Positions 25,643 through 33,852 of a stretch of 64,000 nucleotides of DNA are shown here, in pieces. This DNA is from Chryseobacterium sp. Leaf405 (GTDB lineage: Bacteria > Bacteroidota > Bacteroidia > Flavobacteriales > Weeksellaceae): contig NZ_LMQN01000001.1 in NCBI RefSeq assembly GCF_001425355.1, positions 1 to 64,000 of the forward strand, in the 5' to 3' direction. A program made the translations under genes and the position numbers. Positions within the stretch are counted from its first letter, which is position 1, and each line of letters starts with the position of its first letter. Below the pieces are notes generated by a model. The model searched no databases, had not been told where the DNA came from, and saw only the letters and a list, made by a program, of their open reading frames with translations.

Positions 25643-26206
25643 ATGAATATTGATGAAACTCTTGATCAGATTTATATACTTCCTGAAAATTCTAAGAAAA
25701 ATCTGAAAAAATATATTACGGAAATTTCTCATCCAAAGAATTTTTGTCTGATGGAAGCAAATAGAATCGTACCCTATATTTATTTTATAAAAAAAGGTAT
25801 CGTGCGTGCTTATGCCACAACAGAAAGTAAAGACATTACTTTTTGGTTCGGCAGTGAAGGCGAGCCCGTAGTTTCTATGAAAAGTTATGTTGAAGATAAA
25901 CCCGGTTACGAAAATATTGAACTTCTGGAGGATTGTGAATTTTATAAATTAAAAACTGATATTTTAAGAAAGTTATTCAATGAAGATATTCATATTGCCA
26001 ATTGGGGACGAAAGTTTGCAGAAAAAGAATTGGTAAAGACAGAAGAAATTATCATTTCGAGGCAGTTTAAAACATCTCTGGAATGTTATAAAGATCTTAT
26101 GAGAAATAAACCAGACTTATTAAAACGGGTTCAGCTAGGACATATTGCCTCTTATTTAGGAATTACACAAGTGAGTTTGAGCAGAATTCGGGCGGAAATT
26201 AAGTAA
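25643..26206 (+). CDS. Crp/Fnr family transcriptional regulator
   Basis: 187 residues: cyclic-nucleotide-binding-like barrel (about 25-115, YIYFIKKGIVRAYATTESKDITFWFGSEGEPV) and a shortened C-terminal helix-turn-helix (QLGHIASYLGITQVSLSRIRAEIK). This is the common short Bacteroidetes type with no identified ligand. The SugE/Gdx exporter follows after 78 bp on the same strand, so it may regulate it. Confidence 0.87.
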   Translation: MNIDETLDQIYILPENSKKNLKKYITEISHPKNFCLMEANRIVPYIYFIKKGIVRAYATTESKDITFWFGSEGEPVVSMKSYVEDKPGYENIELLEDCEFYKLKTDILRKLFNEDIHIANWGRKFAEKELVKTEEIIISRQFKTSLECYKDLMRNKPDLLKRVQLGHIASYLGITQVSLSRIRAEIK

Positions 26207-26284
26207 TTTAAATCATTTTTTAACAATTGTAAAATTTTAAATCTTTATAAATACAGACCTTTGCTATATAAAAATAATTAAAAA

Positions 26285-26614
26285 ATGAATTGGATTATCT
26301 TAGTGATTGCAGGATTATTTGAAGTGGCATTCGCCTCTTGTCTGGGGAAAGTAAAAGAAACGTCGGGAACAACTATGTACTTTTGGTTTGCAGGTTTTTT
26401 GATTTCGTTAACGATAAGTATGCTTTTACTGATTAAAGCCACCCAAACCTTACCCATTGGAACAGCTTACGCAGTATGGACTGGAATCGGTGCCGTAGGA
26501 ACTGTCTTAATGGGAATTTTCTTTTTCAAGGATCCTGTAAGTTTCTGGAGAATATTCTTTATTGTTACTTTAATTGGATCCGTTGTCGGACTGAAAGCTG
26601 TTTCTTCACATTAA
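26285..26614 (+). CDS. sugE: SMR exporter of the SugE/Gdx subgroup
   Basis: 109 residues, four membrane helices. Glu13 in LVIAGLFEVAFAS is the proton/substrate-coupling acid of the family. The start WIILVIAGL, the block LPIGTAYAVWTGIGAVGT and the late VGLK match SugE/Gdx rather than EmrE; members of that group export guanidinium with proton exchange. I found no guanidine riboswitch pattern in the short upstream gap, so control may come from the Crp-like gene. Confidence 0.88.
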   Translation: MNWIILVIAGLFEVAFASCLGKVKETSGTTMYFWFAGFLISLTISMLLLIKATQTLPIGTAYAVWTGIGAVGTVLMGIFFFKDPVSFWRIFFIVTLIGSVVGLKAVSSH

Positions 26615-26685
26615 AATTAAAAGATAATTAACTTTAATTTGTTTATCAATTAATACAACTTAAAATCTTTTCAAAATGCAGCCGT

Positions 26686-26710
26686 TTCCAAAGTTTGGAA
26701 GCCGTTTTTT
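26686..26710 (+). terminator. Possible terminator after sugE
   Basis: Perfect dyad TTCCAAA-G-TTTGGAA followed by GCCGTTTTTT. The stem is short and not directly next to the T run, and a GCCGT direct repeat flanks it, so a protein-binding site is possible instead. Confidence 0.4.
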
Positions 26711-26757
26711 AATTCAAATAAATGAAAATTTATTAAATTTGATGAAAATTATTAAAC

Positions 26758-27465
26758 ATGAAAAAAGCTTTATTTCTTTTATTATCGGGAGGATTTTTAT
26801 TCGCACAAAATTCTGAACTTTTTAGCAATGACTGGCATATTTCAAAAATCGTAACTGGTGGACAAACCGTGATAACACCCATGATGGATATTGCTCTTGC
26901 AAAATCTGACTTTGTAACATATACTTCACCAGTGGGCTATGCCTTTAATTCCAGACATTTTAACAGCTGCCAGATTGAAGCAACTTTTTCTGGCTCAAAC
27001 ATTTTTACAAGAGTAAATTCTGCTTGTACATTAGGGATGTATGGAGGAAATAATGTAACTGCTGTAAATAGTTATGATCAAAAACATACGGATTTTTATA
27101 TTGTTCCTACAGGTACTTCTTATCAATATGAAATCGTACCCAATGGTTCAGGTAAAACCTTAATCGTTACCAATACTTTAAACGGAAATCAAATATATTA
27201 CAATAATGTTAATGCGATTTTAGCAGCAAGAGAAGCTAATCTCAAAAAATCTTTTTTAGTTTTTAGCAATCCTGTAAAAGATCAGCTAACTGTTGATAAT
27301 ATTGAAAATAATCTTTCAGTAAAGGTTTTCAATATGCTTGGGCAAAAAATGTATGAAGGAAAAAGTGCTGATAAAAAAATCACAATTAATACACAGAATT
27401 TTGCAACAGGTCAATATATTTTAATCATTCAAGATGAGAAAGTATATAAATTCATCAAAGAATAA
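26758..27465 (+). CDS. Secreted T9SS-sorted protein of unknown function
   Basis: 235 residues. A signal peptide (MKKALFLLLSGGFLFAQ) is followed by a 140-residue domain with no family I recognise (two central Cys, C52 region and C81 region) and a type A T9SS sorting domain: VFSNPVKDQLTVDN, VKVFNMLGQKMYEG, FATGQYILIIQ and a basic end. It would cross the outer membrane through the gliding-linked secretion system and be released or anchored. Small globular T9SS cargo of this layout is common in Chryseobacterium. Confidence 0.85.
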   Translation: MKKALFLLLSGGFLFAQNSELFSNDWHISKIVTGGQTVITPMMDIALAKSDFVTYTSPVGYAFNSRHFNSCQIEATFSGSNIFTRVNSACTLGMYGGNNVTAVNSYDQKHTDFYIVPTGTSYQYEIVPNGSGKTLIVTNTLNGNQIYYNNVNAILAAREANLKKSFLVFSNPVKDQLTVDNIENNLSVKVFNMLGQKMYEGKSADKKITINTQNFATGQYILIIQDEKVYKFIKE

Positions 27466-27489
27466 TGGTCAACTTTTTTATATAAACAA

Positions 27490-27520
27490 AAACCGTCTCC
27501 AAAATCAGAGACGGTTTCTT
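27490..27520. terminator. Bidirectional terminator
   Basis: AAACCGTCTC and GAGACGGTTT form a 10-bp stem with an 8-nt loop, with A and T runs at the two ends. It lies between convergent genes and overlaps the end of the methyltransferase gene by about 2 bp. Confidence 0.85.
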
Positions 27521-28289
27521 ATTTATTTTTATAAATAACGGGAAGAATTTCGTTAGTTCTTAATCCGTATTTTTTAATTTCTTCTTCTGAGAATGTTTGG
27601 GAGTAAAAATTAATATCAGTTTCAAAACCTGCTTTTTTCAAACGATCAAAATAATCCATTCCGTACCAGCGAACGTGGTCGTATTGTCCGAAATGTTTTT
27701 GACGTTCTTTAGGATCTTTAATGGTGAAATCTTCGTAGGTCTTCTCCAAAGAATTTTTCATTGGAACCTGCAAAATTCCCCATCCGCCTGGTCTTAATAC
27801 ACGATATAGTTCACTCATTGCTTTTGCATCGTCTTCAATATGTTCCAACACATGGTTACAGAATACAATATCAAAACTTTCATCAGCAAAAGGAAGATCC
27901 AGAATATCTGCTTTTACATCCACAATCGGAGAAAATAAGTCGGCTGAAATATAATCCAGATTCCTCATTTTTTTGAATTTTCTAAGAAATTCCTGTTCGG
28001 GAGCAATATGTAAAACTTTATAATTTTTAATAAAAAAATCAGTTTCATTCTGAAGATACAGCCACATCTGGCGGTGTCTCTCTAAACTCAAAGTTCCCGG
28101 TGACAATGCATTTTCACGCTGACTTCCGTATCCGTAAGGAAGAAATTTCCTGTAATATCTACCGTCAATAGGATCCTGAAAATTGTTCCCTTTAAAAAAC
28201 TGATAGATAAGAGGTCGTGCCCAGATACTCATCTTAATAAGTACTGGACGCGGAATTTTATTTAATAAAAGTTTCGTTACTTTTTTCAT
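27519..28289 (-). CDS. SAM-dependent methyltransferase, class I
   Basis: 256 residues. A Rossmann methyltransferase core covers about 85-200: VLHIAPEQEFLRKFKKM (SAM-binding motif I variant), ISADLFSPIVDVKADILDLPFADESFDIVFCNHVLEHIEDD (motifs II-III). Target unknown; the family (Methyltransf_11-like) includes lipid, quinone and small-molecule enzymes. Its ATG overlaps the map stop by one nucleotide (TAATG), so it is translationally coupled to map. Confidence 0.88.
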   Translation of the reverse strand: MKKVTKLLLNKIPRPVLIKMSIWARPLIYQFFKGNNFQDPIDGRYYRKFLPYGYGSQRENALSPGTLSLERHRQMWLYLQNETDFFIKNYKVLHIAPEQEFLRKFKKMRNLDYISADLFSPIVDVKADILDLPFADESFDIVFCNHVLEHIEDDAKAMSELYRVLRPGGWGILQVPMKNSLEKTYEDFTIKDPKERQKHFGQYDHVRWYGMDYFDRLKKAGFETDINFYSQTFSEEEIKKYGLRTNEILPVIYKNK

Positions 28290-29098
28290 TAAAAATCCAA
28301 TTGGAAAGCTTTTTCTTCATCAGTTACAATTCCCAATGCATCATAAATGTACTGGAAAGTAGACAACAATACCGGTTTTCCGTTAATCACCGCTACATCA
28401 TGCTCAAAATGCGCAGAAGGCAGGTTATCCAACGTTGTTACCGTCCATCCGTCATTATGAAATTTCACTTTTTCAGTTCCAAGATTAATCATGGGTTCGA
28501 TAGCAATCGTTAAACCGTCTTTAATCACTTTGCCACTTCCTTTTTTACCATAATTCGGAACCTGAGGATCTTCATGCATCTGTCTTCCAACACCATGACC
28601 CACAAGCTCTTTTACAACACCATAACCTTGCTTTTCACAATGATTTTGGATTGCGTAAGAAATATCTCCGATTCTCTTTCCTCTGACGCACTGTTCGATG
28701 CCCTTGTAAAGAGATTCTTTTGCTACTTTAAGTAATTTTTTAGTCTCAGCATTTACTTCACCGATTTCAAAAGTGTAAGCATGATCTCCTACAAAACCAT
28801 TCAAAACTGCTCCACAATCTACCGAAAGTACATCACCTTCTTTAATTTCTACGTTGCTTGGAAATCCATGAACTACCTGTTCGTTTGGAGAAATACACAA
28901 AGAGTACGGGAAACCTCCATATCCTAAAAATGCAGGTTCAGCACCGTGATCTTTAATAAAATCATGTGCTAATTTATCTAAATACAAAGTGGTGATCCCC
29001 GGTTTGATTTCTTTCGCCAACATTCCTAATGTTCTGGAAACCAATTGAGCACTCTGCTTCATAAGACGAAGTTCGTCTATTGTTTTTAATTGAATCAT
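28289..29098 (-). CDS. map: Type I methionine aminopeptidase
   Basis: 269 residues; removes the initiator Met from nascent proteins. The five metal ligands are in place: two Asp in SVDCGAVLNGFVGDHAY, His in VGHGVGRQMHEDP, Glu in IEPMINLG and Glu in FEHDVAV. Here map is not in the ribosomal-protein operon where many bacteria carry it; it leads a two-gene unit with a methyltransferase, so this may be a second copy. Confidence 0.95.
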   Translation of the reverse strand: MIQLKTIDELRLMKQSAQLVSRTLGMLAKEIKPGITTLYLDKLAHDFIKDHGAEPAFLGYGGFPYSLCISPNEQVVHGFPSNVEIKEGDVLSVDCGAVLNGFVGDHAYTFEIGEVNAETKKLLKVAKESLYKGIEQCVRGKRIGDISYAIQNHCEKQGYGVVKELVGHGVGRQMHEDPQVPNYGKKGSGKVIKDGLTIAIEPMINLGTEKVKFHNDGWTVTTLDNLPSAHFEHDVAVINGKPVLLSTFQYIYDALGIVTDEEKAFQLDF

Positions 29099-29111
29099 TT
29101 ATATATAGATG

Positions 29112-29241
29112 TTAGATTAGATGTTAGAAGCTAGACTTACAACTTTATGAATATTAACTTCCAAACATCTATTATTCCTGATAAAATATTTAAAACTAAA
29201 AGTAACATTAAAACTAATTTCTAACATCTAACTTCTAATTT
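29112..29241. repeat. Long imperfect inverted repeat between map and the HAD gene
   Basis: Left arm 29112-29134 (7-bp steps such as GATGTTA, GATTA, GATGTTA, GAAGCTA) pairs with right arm 29214-29241 (built of CTAACATCTAACTTCTAA). The spacer of about 80 nt is AT-rich. Similar in style to the repeats at 7229 and 63837. Confidence 0.6.
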
Positions 29242-29252
29242 CTTATAAAAAT

Positions 29253-29684
29253 CTACCAGAAAAGTCCTTTTTTCTTTTCTTTTTTTAGTTTTGAATAGGC
29301 TAAAACTTCTTTACCTTCAACACGGAATTCTATCCTTTCCTGAATAATATTGTAGATCTCGCCCCAACCTGGAAATCCGCCAAGATTTCTGTCGTCTATA
29401 AACCAATCTGCATCCAGTTTTCTTGATTGATTTTCAGAATCAAAAACTTCTCCTTCAAAACTAGAATTAACAGCGTAGAATTCGATCCCGTTACTTTTAC
29501 AAAACTCAACAGCCTCATCCAATGTTTTTCCGTGTCTGTATGTCCAAAGGATTAGTCTGTAACCTTCTGCCTGAAGTCTTTTAAGTGTTTCAAAAGCAAA
29601 AGTCTTAGTTTTGCCAATTGCCGGATAGGCGTCATCAACGATAGTTCCGTCGAAGTCTACAGCAATTTTTTTATTATTCATCAT
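29253..29684 (-). CDS. HAD-like hydrolase (BT0820 type)
   Basis: 143 residues from the ATG at 29684 (MMNNKKIAVDFDGTIVDD). The DxDGT nucleophile motif is D10 and D12; the C-terminal acidic pair lies in DADWFIDDRNLGG. There is no cap domain, as in the small BT0820-like phosphatases of Bacteroidetes. A longer frame that begins at GTG would start inside the upstream terminator and include the promoter, so the inner ATG is chosen. Substrate unknown. Confidence 0.85.
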   Translation of the reverse strand: MMNNKKIAVDFDGTIVDDAYPAIGKTKTFAFETLKRLQAEGYRLILWTYRHGKTLDEAVEFCKSNGIEFYAVNSSFEGEVFDSENQSRKLDADWFIDDRNLGGFPGWGEIYNIIQERIEFRVEGKEVLAYSKLKKEKKKGLFW

Positions 29685-29704
29685 ATTGAATATTTTTTGA
29701 AATG

Positions 29705-29712
29705 CAAAGATA
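29705..29712 (-). promoter_or_regulatory. -7 box of the HAD gene
   Basis: TATCTTTG, 20 bp before the ATG at 29684, directly after the terminator of the desaturase gene. Confidence 0.6.
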
Positions 29713-29713
29713 C

Positions 29714-29741
29714 AAAAAAGTGCCAAAATACTTGGCACTCT
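29714..29741 (-). terminator. Terminator of the acyl-ACP desaturase
   Basis: AGTGCCAA and TTGGCACT form a stem around a 5-nt loop; minus strand T6 follows. It abuts the promoter of the next gene. Confidence 0.85.
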
Positions 29742-29770
29742 TTGTTTTATAATTTATGTTGAAAAACAAT

Positions 29771-30751
29771 CTACTTTTTCACCCAGTTAAACTCAAACTG
29801 TAAATCCGGTGTAGAGATTCTGTCGGTGATTTTCTGTAATCTCCCCGGTAATTTCATTAGATATTCCTGAGCTTTTTCTGCTTTTTCATTAAGACCTTTT
29901 ATATGCTCAATTTTCCATTCATCCAATAGATCTTTCATAATATTAATATAATCCTGACCTGTATAAACCATACATCTTTGTGCAGCATCAGAAAAATGTC
30001 CCCAAAGCTCCCCTGCTTTCTGACCAGATTGTCTCATCATATGAGCCGGCATTACAATCTTTTTACGCATCATATCTTCAAAAGCGATAATCATTTCTGA
30101 AGGATCGATCTCAAGAATTCTTGATACGAAATATTTATAAGCCTTAGCGTGTCTTGCTTCATCAGCGGCAATTACTCCGCACATTTTAGCCAATTTCCCG
30201 TTTCCTGTCTGTTTAGCTAATGTTCCTACTCTTCTGTGAGAAACATTAGTAGCCGTTTCCTGAAAACTTGTATATACGAAATTTCTATAAGGATCCATAC
30301 TTGTTCCGATATCAAAACCATCACTAATCAGATATTGGGTAGTAATCTCCATTTGTCTCATATTTACCCTTCCGCATAAATAAAGATATTTCCCAAGAAG
30401 GTCTCCGTGTCTGTTTTCTTCAGCAGTCCAAGATCTGATCCAGCTGGCCCAGCCAACGGCATTTTCTTCCTGATCAATTCCTTCAACACCCATCAGCCAA
30501 GATTCGTAAGAAGGCAATGCTTCCTCCGTAATACAGTCACCGATAAGCGTTACAAAAAGATCGTAAGGCATTTCCTGTGCAAAAGTCTGAATTTCTTCTA
30601 AATCGTATTTAAAATCAGCGCTTGACGGATCTGGAAGATAATCGGAAGGCTGCCAAATTTTTTCAATTGGCGTTAAAAACTTATCTAGAAAAGAACCTAC
30701 TTCTTTTCCTAAAATACCCATTACTTCTTTCCTTACAAGGTTCTGATACAT
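29771..30751 (-). CDS. Acyl-[acyl-carrier-protein] desaturase
   Basis: 326 residues. Soluble di-iron desaturase that puts a double bond into acyl-ACP with O2 and ferredoxin. The two iron-binding helices carry EENRHGDLL and DEARHAKAY (both E/D-x-x-H), and WASWIRSWTAEENRHG is the family core. It resembles plant stearoyl-ACP and mycobacterial DesA enzymes. Monocistronic with a TATCTTTG box and its own terminator. It would set membrane unsaturation alongside FabI farther right. Confidence 0.93.
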   Translation of the reverse strand: MYQNLVRKEVMGILGKEVGSFLDKFLTPIEKIWQPSDYLPDPSSADFKYDLEEIQTFAQEMPYDLFVTLIGDCITEEALPSYESWLMGVEGIDQEENAVGWASWIRSWTAEENRHGDLLGKYLYLCGRVNMRQMEITTQYLISDGFDIGTSMDPYRNFVYTSFQETATNVSHRRVGTLAKQTGNGKLAKMCGVIAADEARHAKAYKYFVSRILEIDPSEMIIAFEDMMRKKIVMPAHMMRQSGQKAGELWGHFSDAAQRCMVYTGQDYINIMKDLLDEWKIEHIKGLNEKAEKAQEYLMKLPGRLQKITDRISTPDLQFEFNWVKK

Positions 30752-30775
30752 TTTTTATATTTAGATATTAATATG

Positions 30776-30783
30776 CAAAGATA
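30776..30783 (-). promoter_or_regulatory. -7 box of the desaturase gene
   Basis: TATCTTTG on the minus strand, 24 bp before the ATG. The nearest upstream TTG is 26 nt away, outside the usual spacing. Confidence 0.5.
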
Positions 30784-30886
30784 TAATTTATTTATTATTT
30801 AAGGCATAGCAATAAGTATGCCTGACATAAATCATAAGAATTGCTGTATAAATATAACGATAATTATTCTTTAATAGTATTTAATT

Positions 30887-32428
30887 TTAGCTAACTAAAA
30901 TATCTCCATTCATAATTTCAGGAATTTCAACGCCCATTACGCTTAAAATTGTCGGAGCAACATCGCCTAATTTTCCAGGTTTAAGATTCCAGGTATGCTC
31001 TTTATCCATCACAATAAATGGAACTAAGTTTGTTGAATGCTGTGTATTCGGACTTCCGTCTGGATTAATCATTACATCAGAATTTCCGTGATCCGCCAAA
31101 ATGAAAACCGCATATCCATTTTCATACGCTGCTGTTGCTACTTTTTCGATACAGTTGTCAACAACCTCCGCCGCTTTTACTGCTGCTGAAAAAACTCCTG
31201 TGTGACCCACCATATCTGTATTCGCAAAATTCAAACAAACAAAATCTGCAGTTCCATTTTGTAATTCTGGAACAATAGCATTTGTGATATCATATGCTGA
31301 CATTTCAGGTTTTAAATCATATGTAGGAACATCTTTCGGGCTTGGACAAAGCAATCTTCTTTCTCCTACAAATTCCTCTTCACGACCTCCAGAAAAGAAA
31401 AATGTAACATGAGGATATTTCTCTGTTTCGGCAATTCTAATCTGTGTTTTATGATTTCTTTCTAAAATTTCGCCCATTGTTTCATGCAAAACTTCTTCAT
31501 CGAAAACAACGTGAACGTTCTGAAACGTTTTATCGTAATTAGTTAACGTAACATAATAAAGCGGTAATTTTCTCATGAAATATTCCGGATTATCGTGTTG
31601 AGAAAGTACTTCTGTAATCTCACGACCTCTGTCTGTACGGAAGTTAAAGCAAATAACCACATCATGATCCGTAATCTTGGCAACGGGAACTACATTTCCT
31701 ATTTGTGTAGAATCAATCATAATGATTGGTTTGATGAATTCATCCGTCACATTATTATCATAAGATTTCTGGATTGAAAGCAAAGCATCCGTAGACTGCT
31801 CACCGACTCCTTCTACCATCGCATCATAAGCCAGTTTCACACGCTCCCATCTTTTATCTCGATCCATGGCGTAATATCTGCCGACAATTGTTGCCAACTT
31901 TCCGACTGTTTTTTCCATGTGCTCACCAAGTTCTTCGATGAATCCTTTTCCTGAATGCGGATCACAATCACGACCGTCTGTAAAGGCATGAACGAAAACA
32001 TTTTCTTCCAGTCCAAACTCATGAGCCGCCGTTAAAAGACCTTTTAGATGATTGATATGTGAATGTACTCCTCCGTTGGAAACCAAACCAATGAAATGTA
32101 CTTTTTTGTTCTCTTTTTTAGCGTATTCAAAAGCATCCTGAATGACTTTCTGCTGACCTAATGAACCATTTTCAACAGCCATATTCAGCTTTACTAAATT
32201 TTGATAAACGACTCTTCCAGCGCCTAAATTCATGTGTCCAACTTCAGAATTGCCCATCTGTCCTGCCGGAAGTCCAACCGCCAAACCACTCGCTTCAAGC
32301 GTTGTGTGTGGAAAATTTTTAAGACAGCTATCTATAAATGGTGTGTTTGCTTTATCGAGTGCAGAAACGTCAGGATTCATTCCTAATCCCCATCCGTCAA
32401 GGATCGCTAATATTGCTTTTTTTGACAT
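30887..32428 (-). CDS. gpmI: 2,3-bisphosphoglycerate-independent phosphoglycerate mutase
   Basis: 513 residues; interconverts 3- and 2-phosphoglycerate in glycolysis with two manganese ions. LAILDGWGLG gives the first metal Asp, and the phosphorylated serine is S61 in GNSEVGHMNLGAG. FTDGRDCDPHSG, FNFRTDRGREI and ILADHGNSD are further family blocks. Full length. A TAAATTTG box is 22 bp upstream. Confidence 0.97.
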   Translation of the reverse strand: MSKKAILAILDGWGLGMNPDVSALDKANTPFIDSCLKNFPHTTLEASGLAVGLPAGQMGNSEVGHMNLGAGRVVYQNLVKLNMAVENGSLGQQKVIQDAFEYAKKENKKVHFIGLVSNGGVHSHINHLKGLLTAAHEFGLEENVFVHAFTDGRDCDPHSGKGFIEELGEHMEKTVGKLATIVGRYYAMDRDKRWERVKLAYDAMVEGVGEQSTDALLSIQKSYDNNVTDEFIKPIIMIDSTQIGNVVPVAKITDHDVVICFNFRTDRGREITEVLSQHDNPEYFMRKLPLYYVTLTNYDKTFQNVHVVFDEEVLHETMGEILERNHKTQIRIAETEKYPHVTFFFSGGREEEFVGERRLLCPSPKDVPTYDLKPEMSAYDITNAIVPELQNGTADFVCLNFANTDMVGHTGVFSAAVKAAEVVDNCIEKVATAAYENGYAVFILADHGNSDVMINPDGSPNTQHSTNLVPFIVMDKEHTWNLKPGKLGDVAPTILSVMGVEIPEIMNGDILVS

Positions 32429-32450
32429 TATGTATAAACTTTTATATATA

Positions 32451-32458
32451 CAAATTTA
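32451..32458 (-). promoter_or_regulatory. -7 box of gpmI
   Basis: TAAATTTG on the minus strand, 22 bp before the ATG; no clear -33. Confidence 0.45.
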
Positions 32459-32530
32459 TTTATTTTGAAATGAATGAAAGAATTGACGGACTTAAATTTT
32501 GTTTAAAATTCCTCATTTTCTTTTGTCAGA

Positions 32531-32564
32531 TTGCTTTCTTCCATTCAAATAATTATTAATTTTG
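32531..32564 (+). promoter_or_regulatory. Promoter of the SUI1 gene
   Basis: TTG (32531-32533), 23-nt spacer, TAATTTTG (32557-32564), only 4 bp before the ATG at 32569. Confidence 0.6.
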
Positions 32565-32568
32565 CTGT

Positions 32569-32892
32569 ATGGATTTAAGAGATCAATTAAAAAACCTTTT
32601 TCCTGAACATGAAGAACAGGATTTTGTGATGCCCGAAGAACAATTCAAGCAGAAAGAACCTTTGGTATGCAAGTTTGAGAAAAAAGGAAGAAACGGAAAA
32701 CCTGTAACCATTGTTGAAGGCTGGGAAGGAACTGAAGAAGGACTTAAAAATATCTCAAAAAAAATAAAAACCACCTTGGGAATCGGTGGTTCAGAGAAGG
32801 ATGGAACGATTATCATTCAGGGAGATAACCGTGATAAAATCATGAATATCCTTAAAGAAATGGGCTATAAAACCAAAAGAGTCGGCGGATAA
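32569..32892 (+). CDS. SUI1/eIF1-like translation factor (YciH type)
   Basis: 107 residues. The C-terminal two-thirds is a SUI1 domain (about 35-105, RNGKPVTIVEGWEGTEEGLKNISKKIKTTLGIGGS then GTIIIQGDNRDKIMNILKEMGY). Bacterial members are not essential and may influence start-codon fidelity. The promoter box lies so close that the message is nearly leaderless. It converges with the LRR gene with a 1-bp gap and no visible terminator. Confidence 0.9.
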   Translation: MDLRDQLKNLFPEHEEQDFVMPEEQFKQKEPLVCKFEKKGRNGKPVTIVEGWEGTEEGLKNISKKIKTTLGIGGSEKDGTIIIQGDNRDKIMNILKEMGYKTKRVGG

Positions 32893-32893
32893 T

Positions 32894-33793
32894 TTAGAAA
32901 TAAATCTGCGTTTGCGGCATAATAACTTTCAGTTTTTCAATGGTTGATTTTTCCATTGGATTGCCCGTTAATATGAGTGTTTTAAGATTTTTCAATTGTG
33001 AAAATTCCGTTGGAAGATCTTTTAATTGATTATTTGCCAAATTCATGCTGACAATATTTTTCAACCCTCTTACTTTGGTTGAAATTTCTTTGATATTGTT
33101 CTGGCTTGCATTTAAAAATTCCAGATTTTTTGATTTAAACAGTTTTTCAGGGAATTTTGCGATTGAATTTTGCTGTAATTCAAGATATTTTATTTGTTTA
33201 GGAAATTCTAAGTTTCCTAAATCATTGATTTGATTTGCTGAAAGATTTAATGATCTTAAATTTTTAATTTCATCTAGATCTTTTGCAATAAAACTGATCT
33301 GATTTCCCTGTAAATTAATTTCCTCCAAAGTTGGAATCTTCAATAAAGCTTCGGGAAAAACATTCAGATTGTTAGCATCTAAATGAATAACTTTTAACTT
33401 CTGAAGTTTTGCCAAGTTTGGATTAACACTCGTCAAACTATTTAAATTAATTGAAAAACTTTCCAGTTTCTGAAGTTCGGCGATTTCATCAGGAATGAAT
33501 TTAATGCTGTTTTCGTTCAGATTTAAAATCGTCAGTTCTTTTAAAGCAAAAATCGATTCATCCATTTTCTCAAACTTATTTTCCATTAAATTCAGAAAGA
33601 AAATGGAATTTAATTTTTGAATTTCTGTCGAAAGATTAAACATCTTTTTTCCTCTGAAACTCATACTGTAAATTGTTTGTCCGCTTTTTACCGCATCATC
33701 AAGATTCGTGTATGTTGGATATTTTACCGGATCAATCTGGGCTTTTGCCTGTGAAAGAATTACTAATGAAATTAAAAAAAACAGCTTTTTCAT
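32894..33793 (-). CDS. Secreted leucine-rich repeat protein
   Basis: 299 residues. Signal peptide MKKLFFLISLVILSQAKAQ, then from about residue 55 to the end some nine or ten LRRs of the 22-24-residue kind (LxxLxxLxLxxNxLxxxP). No T9SS tail or lipobox, so it is probably periplasmic. LRRs bind other proteins; the partner is unknown. It follows the PhoX-type gene on the same strand but a terminator separates them. Confidence 0.88.
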   Translation of the reverse strand: MKKLFFLISLVILSQAKAQIDPVKYPTYTNLDDAVKSGQTIYSMSFRGKKMFNLSTEIQKLNSIFFLNLMENKFEKMDESIFALKELTILNLNENSIKFIPDEIAELQKLESFSINLNSLTSVNPNLAKLQKLKVIHLDANNLNVFPEALLKIPTLEEINLQGNQISFIAKDLDEIKNLRSLNLSANQINDLGNLEFPKQIKYLELQQNSIAKFPEKLFKSKNLEFLNASQNNIKEISTKVRGLKNIVSMNLANNQLKDLPTEFSQLKNLKTLILTGNPMEKSTIEKLKVIMPQTQIYF

Positions 33794-33800
33794 ACAAATA

Positions 33801-33834
33801 AAAAACTACCGGCAACACAAAGTATCACCGGCAG
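33801..33834 (-). terminator. Terminator of the PhoX-type gene
   Basis: Minus strand CTGCCGG and CCGGTAG stem with a mixed loop, followed by T6. It lies 18 bp past the stop and 8 bp upstream of the LRR start. Confidence 0.7.
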
Positions 33835-33852
33835 CAATGTAAATATTAATAG

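Noticed and set aside
29685..29738. 18-residue N-terminal extension of the HAD protein
   Set aside because: It starts at GTG in the preceding terminator and crosses the promoter; family members begin shortly before the DxD motif.
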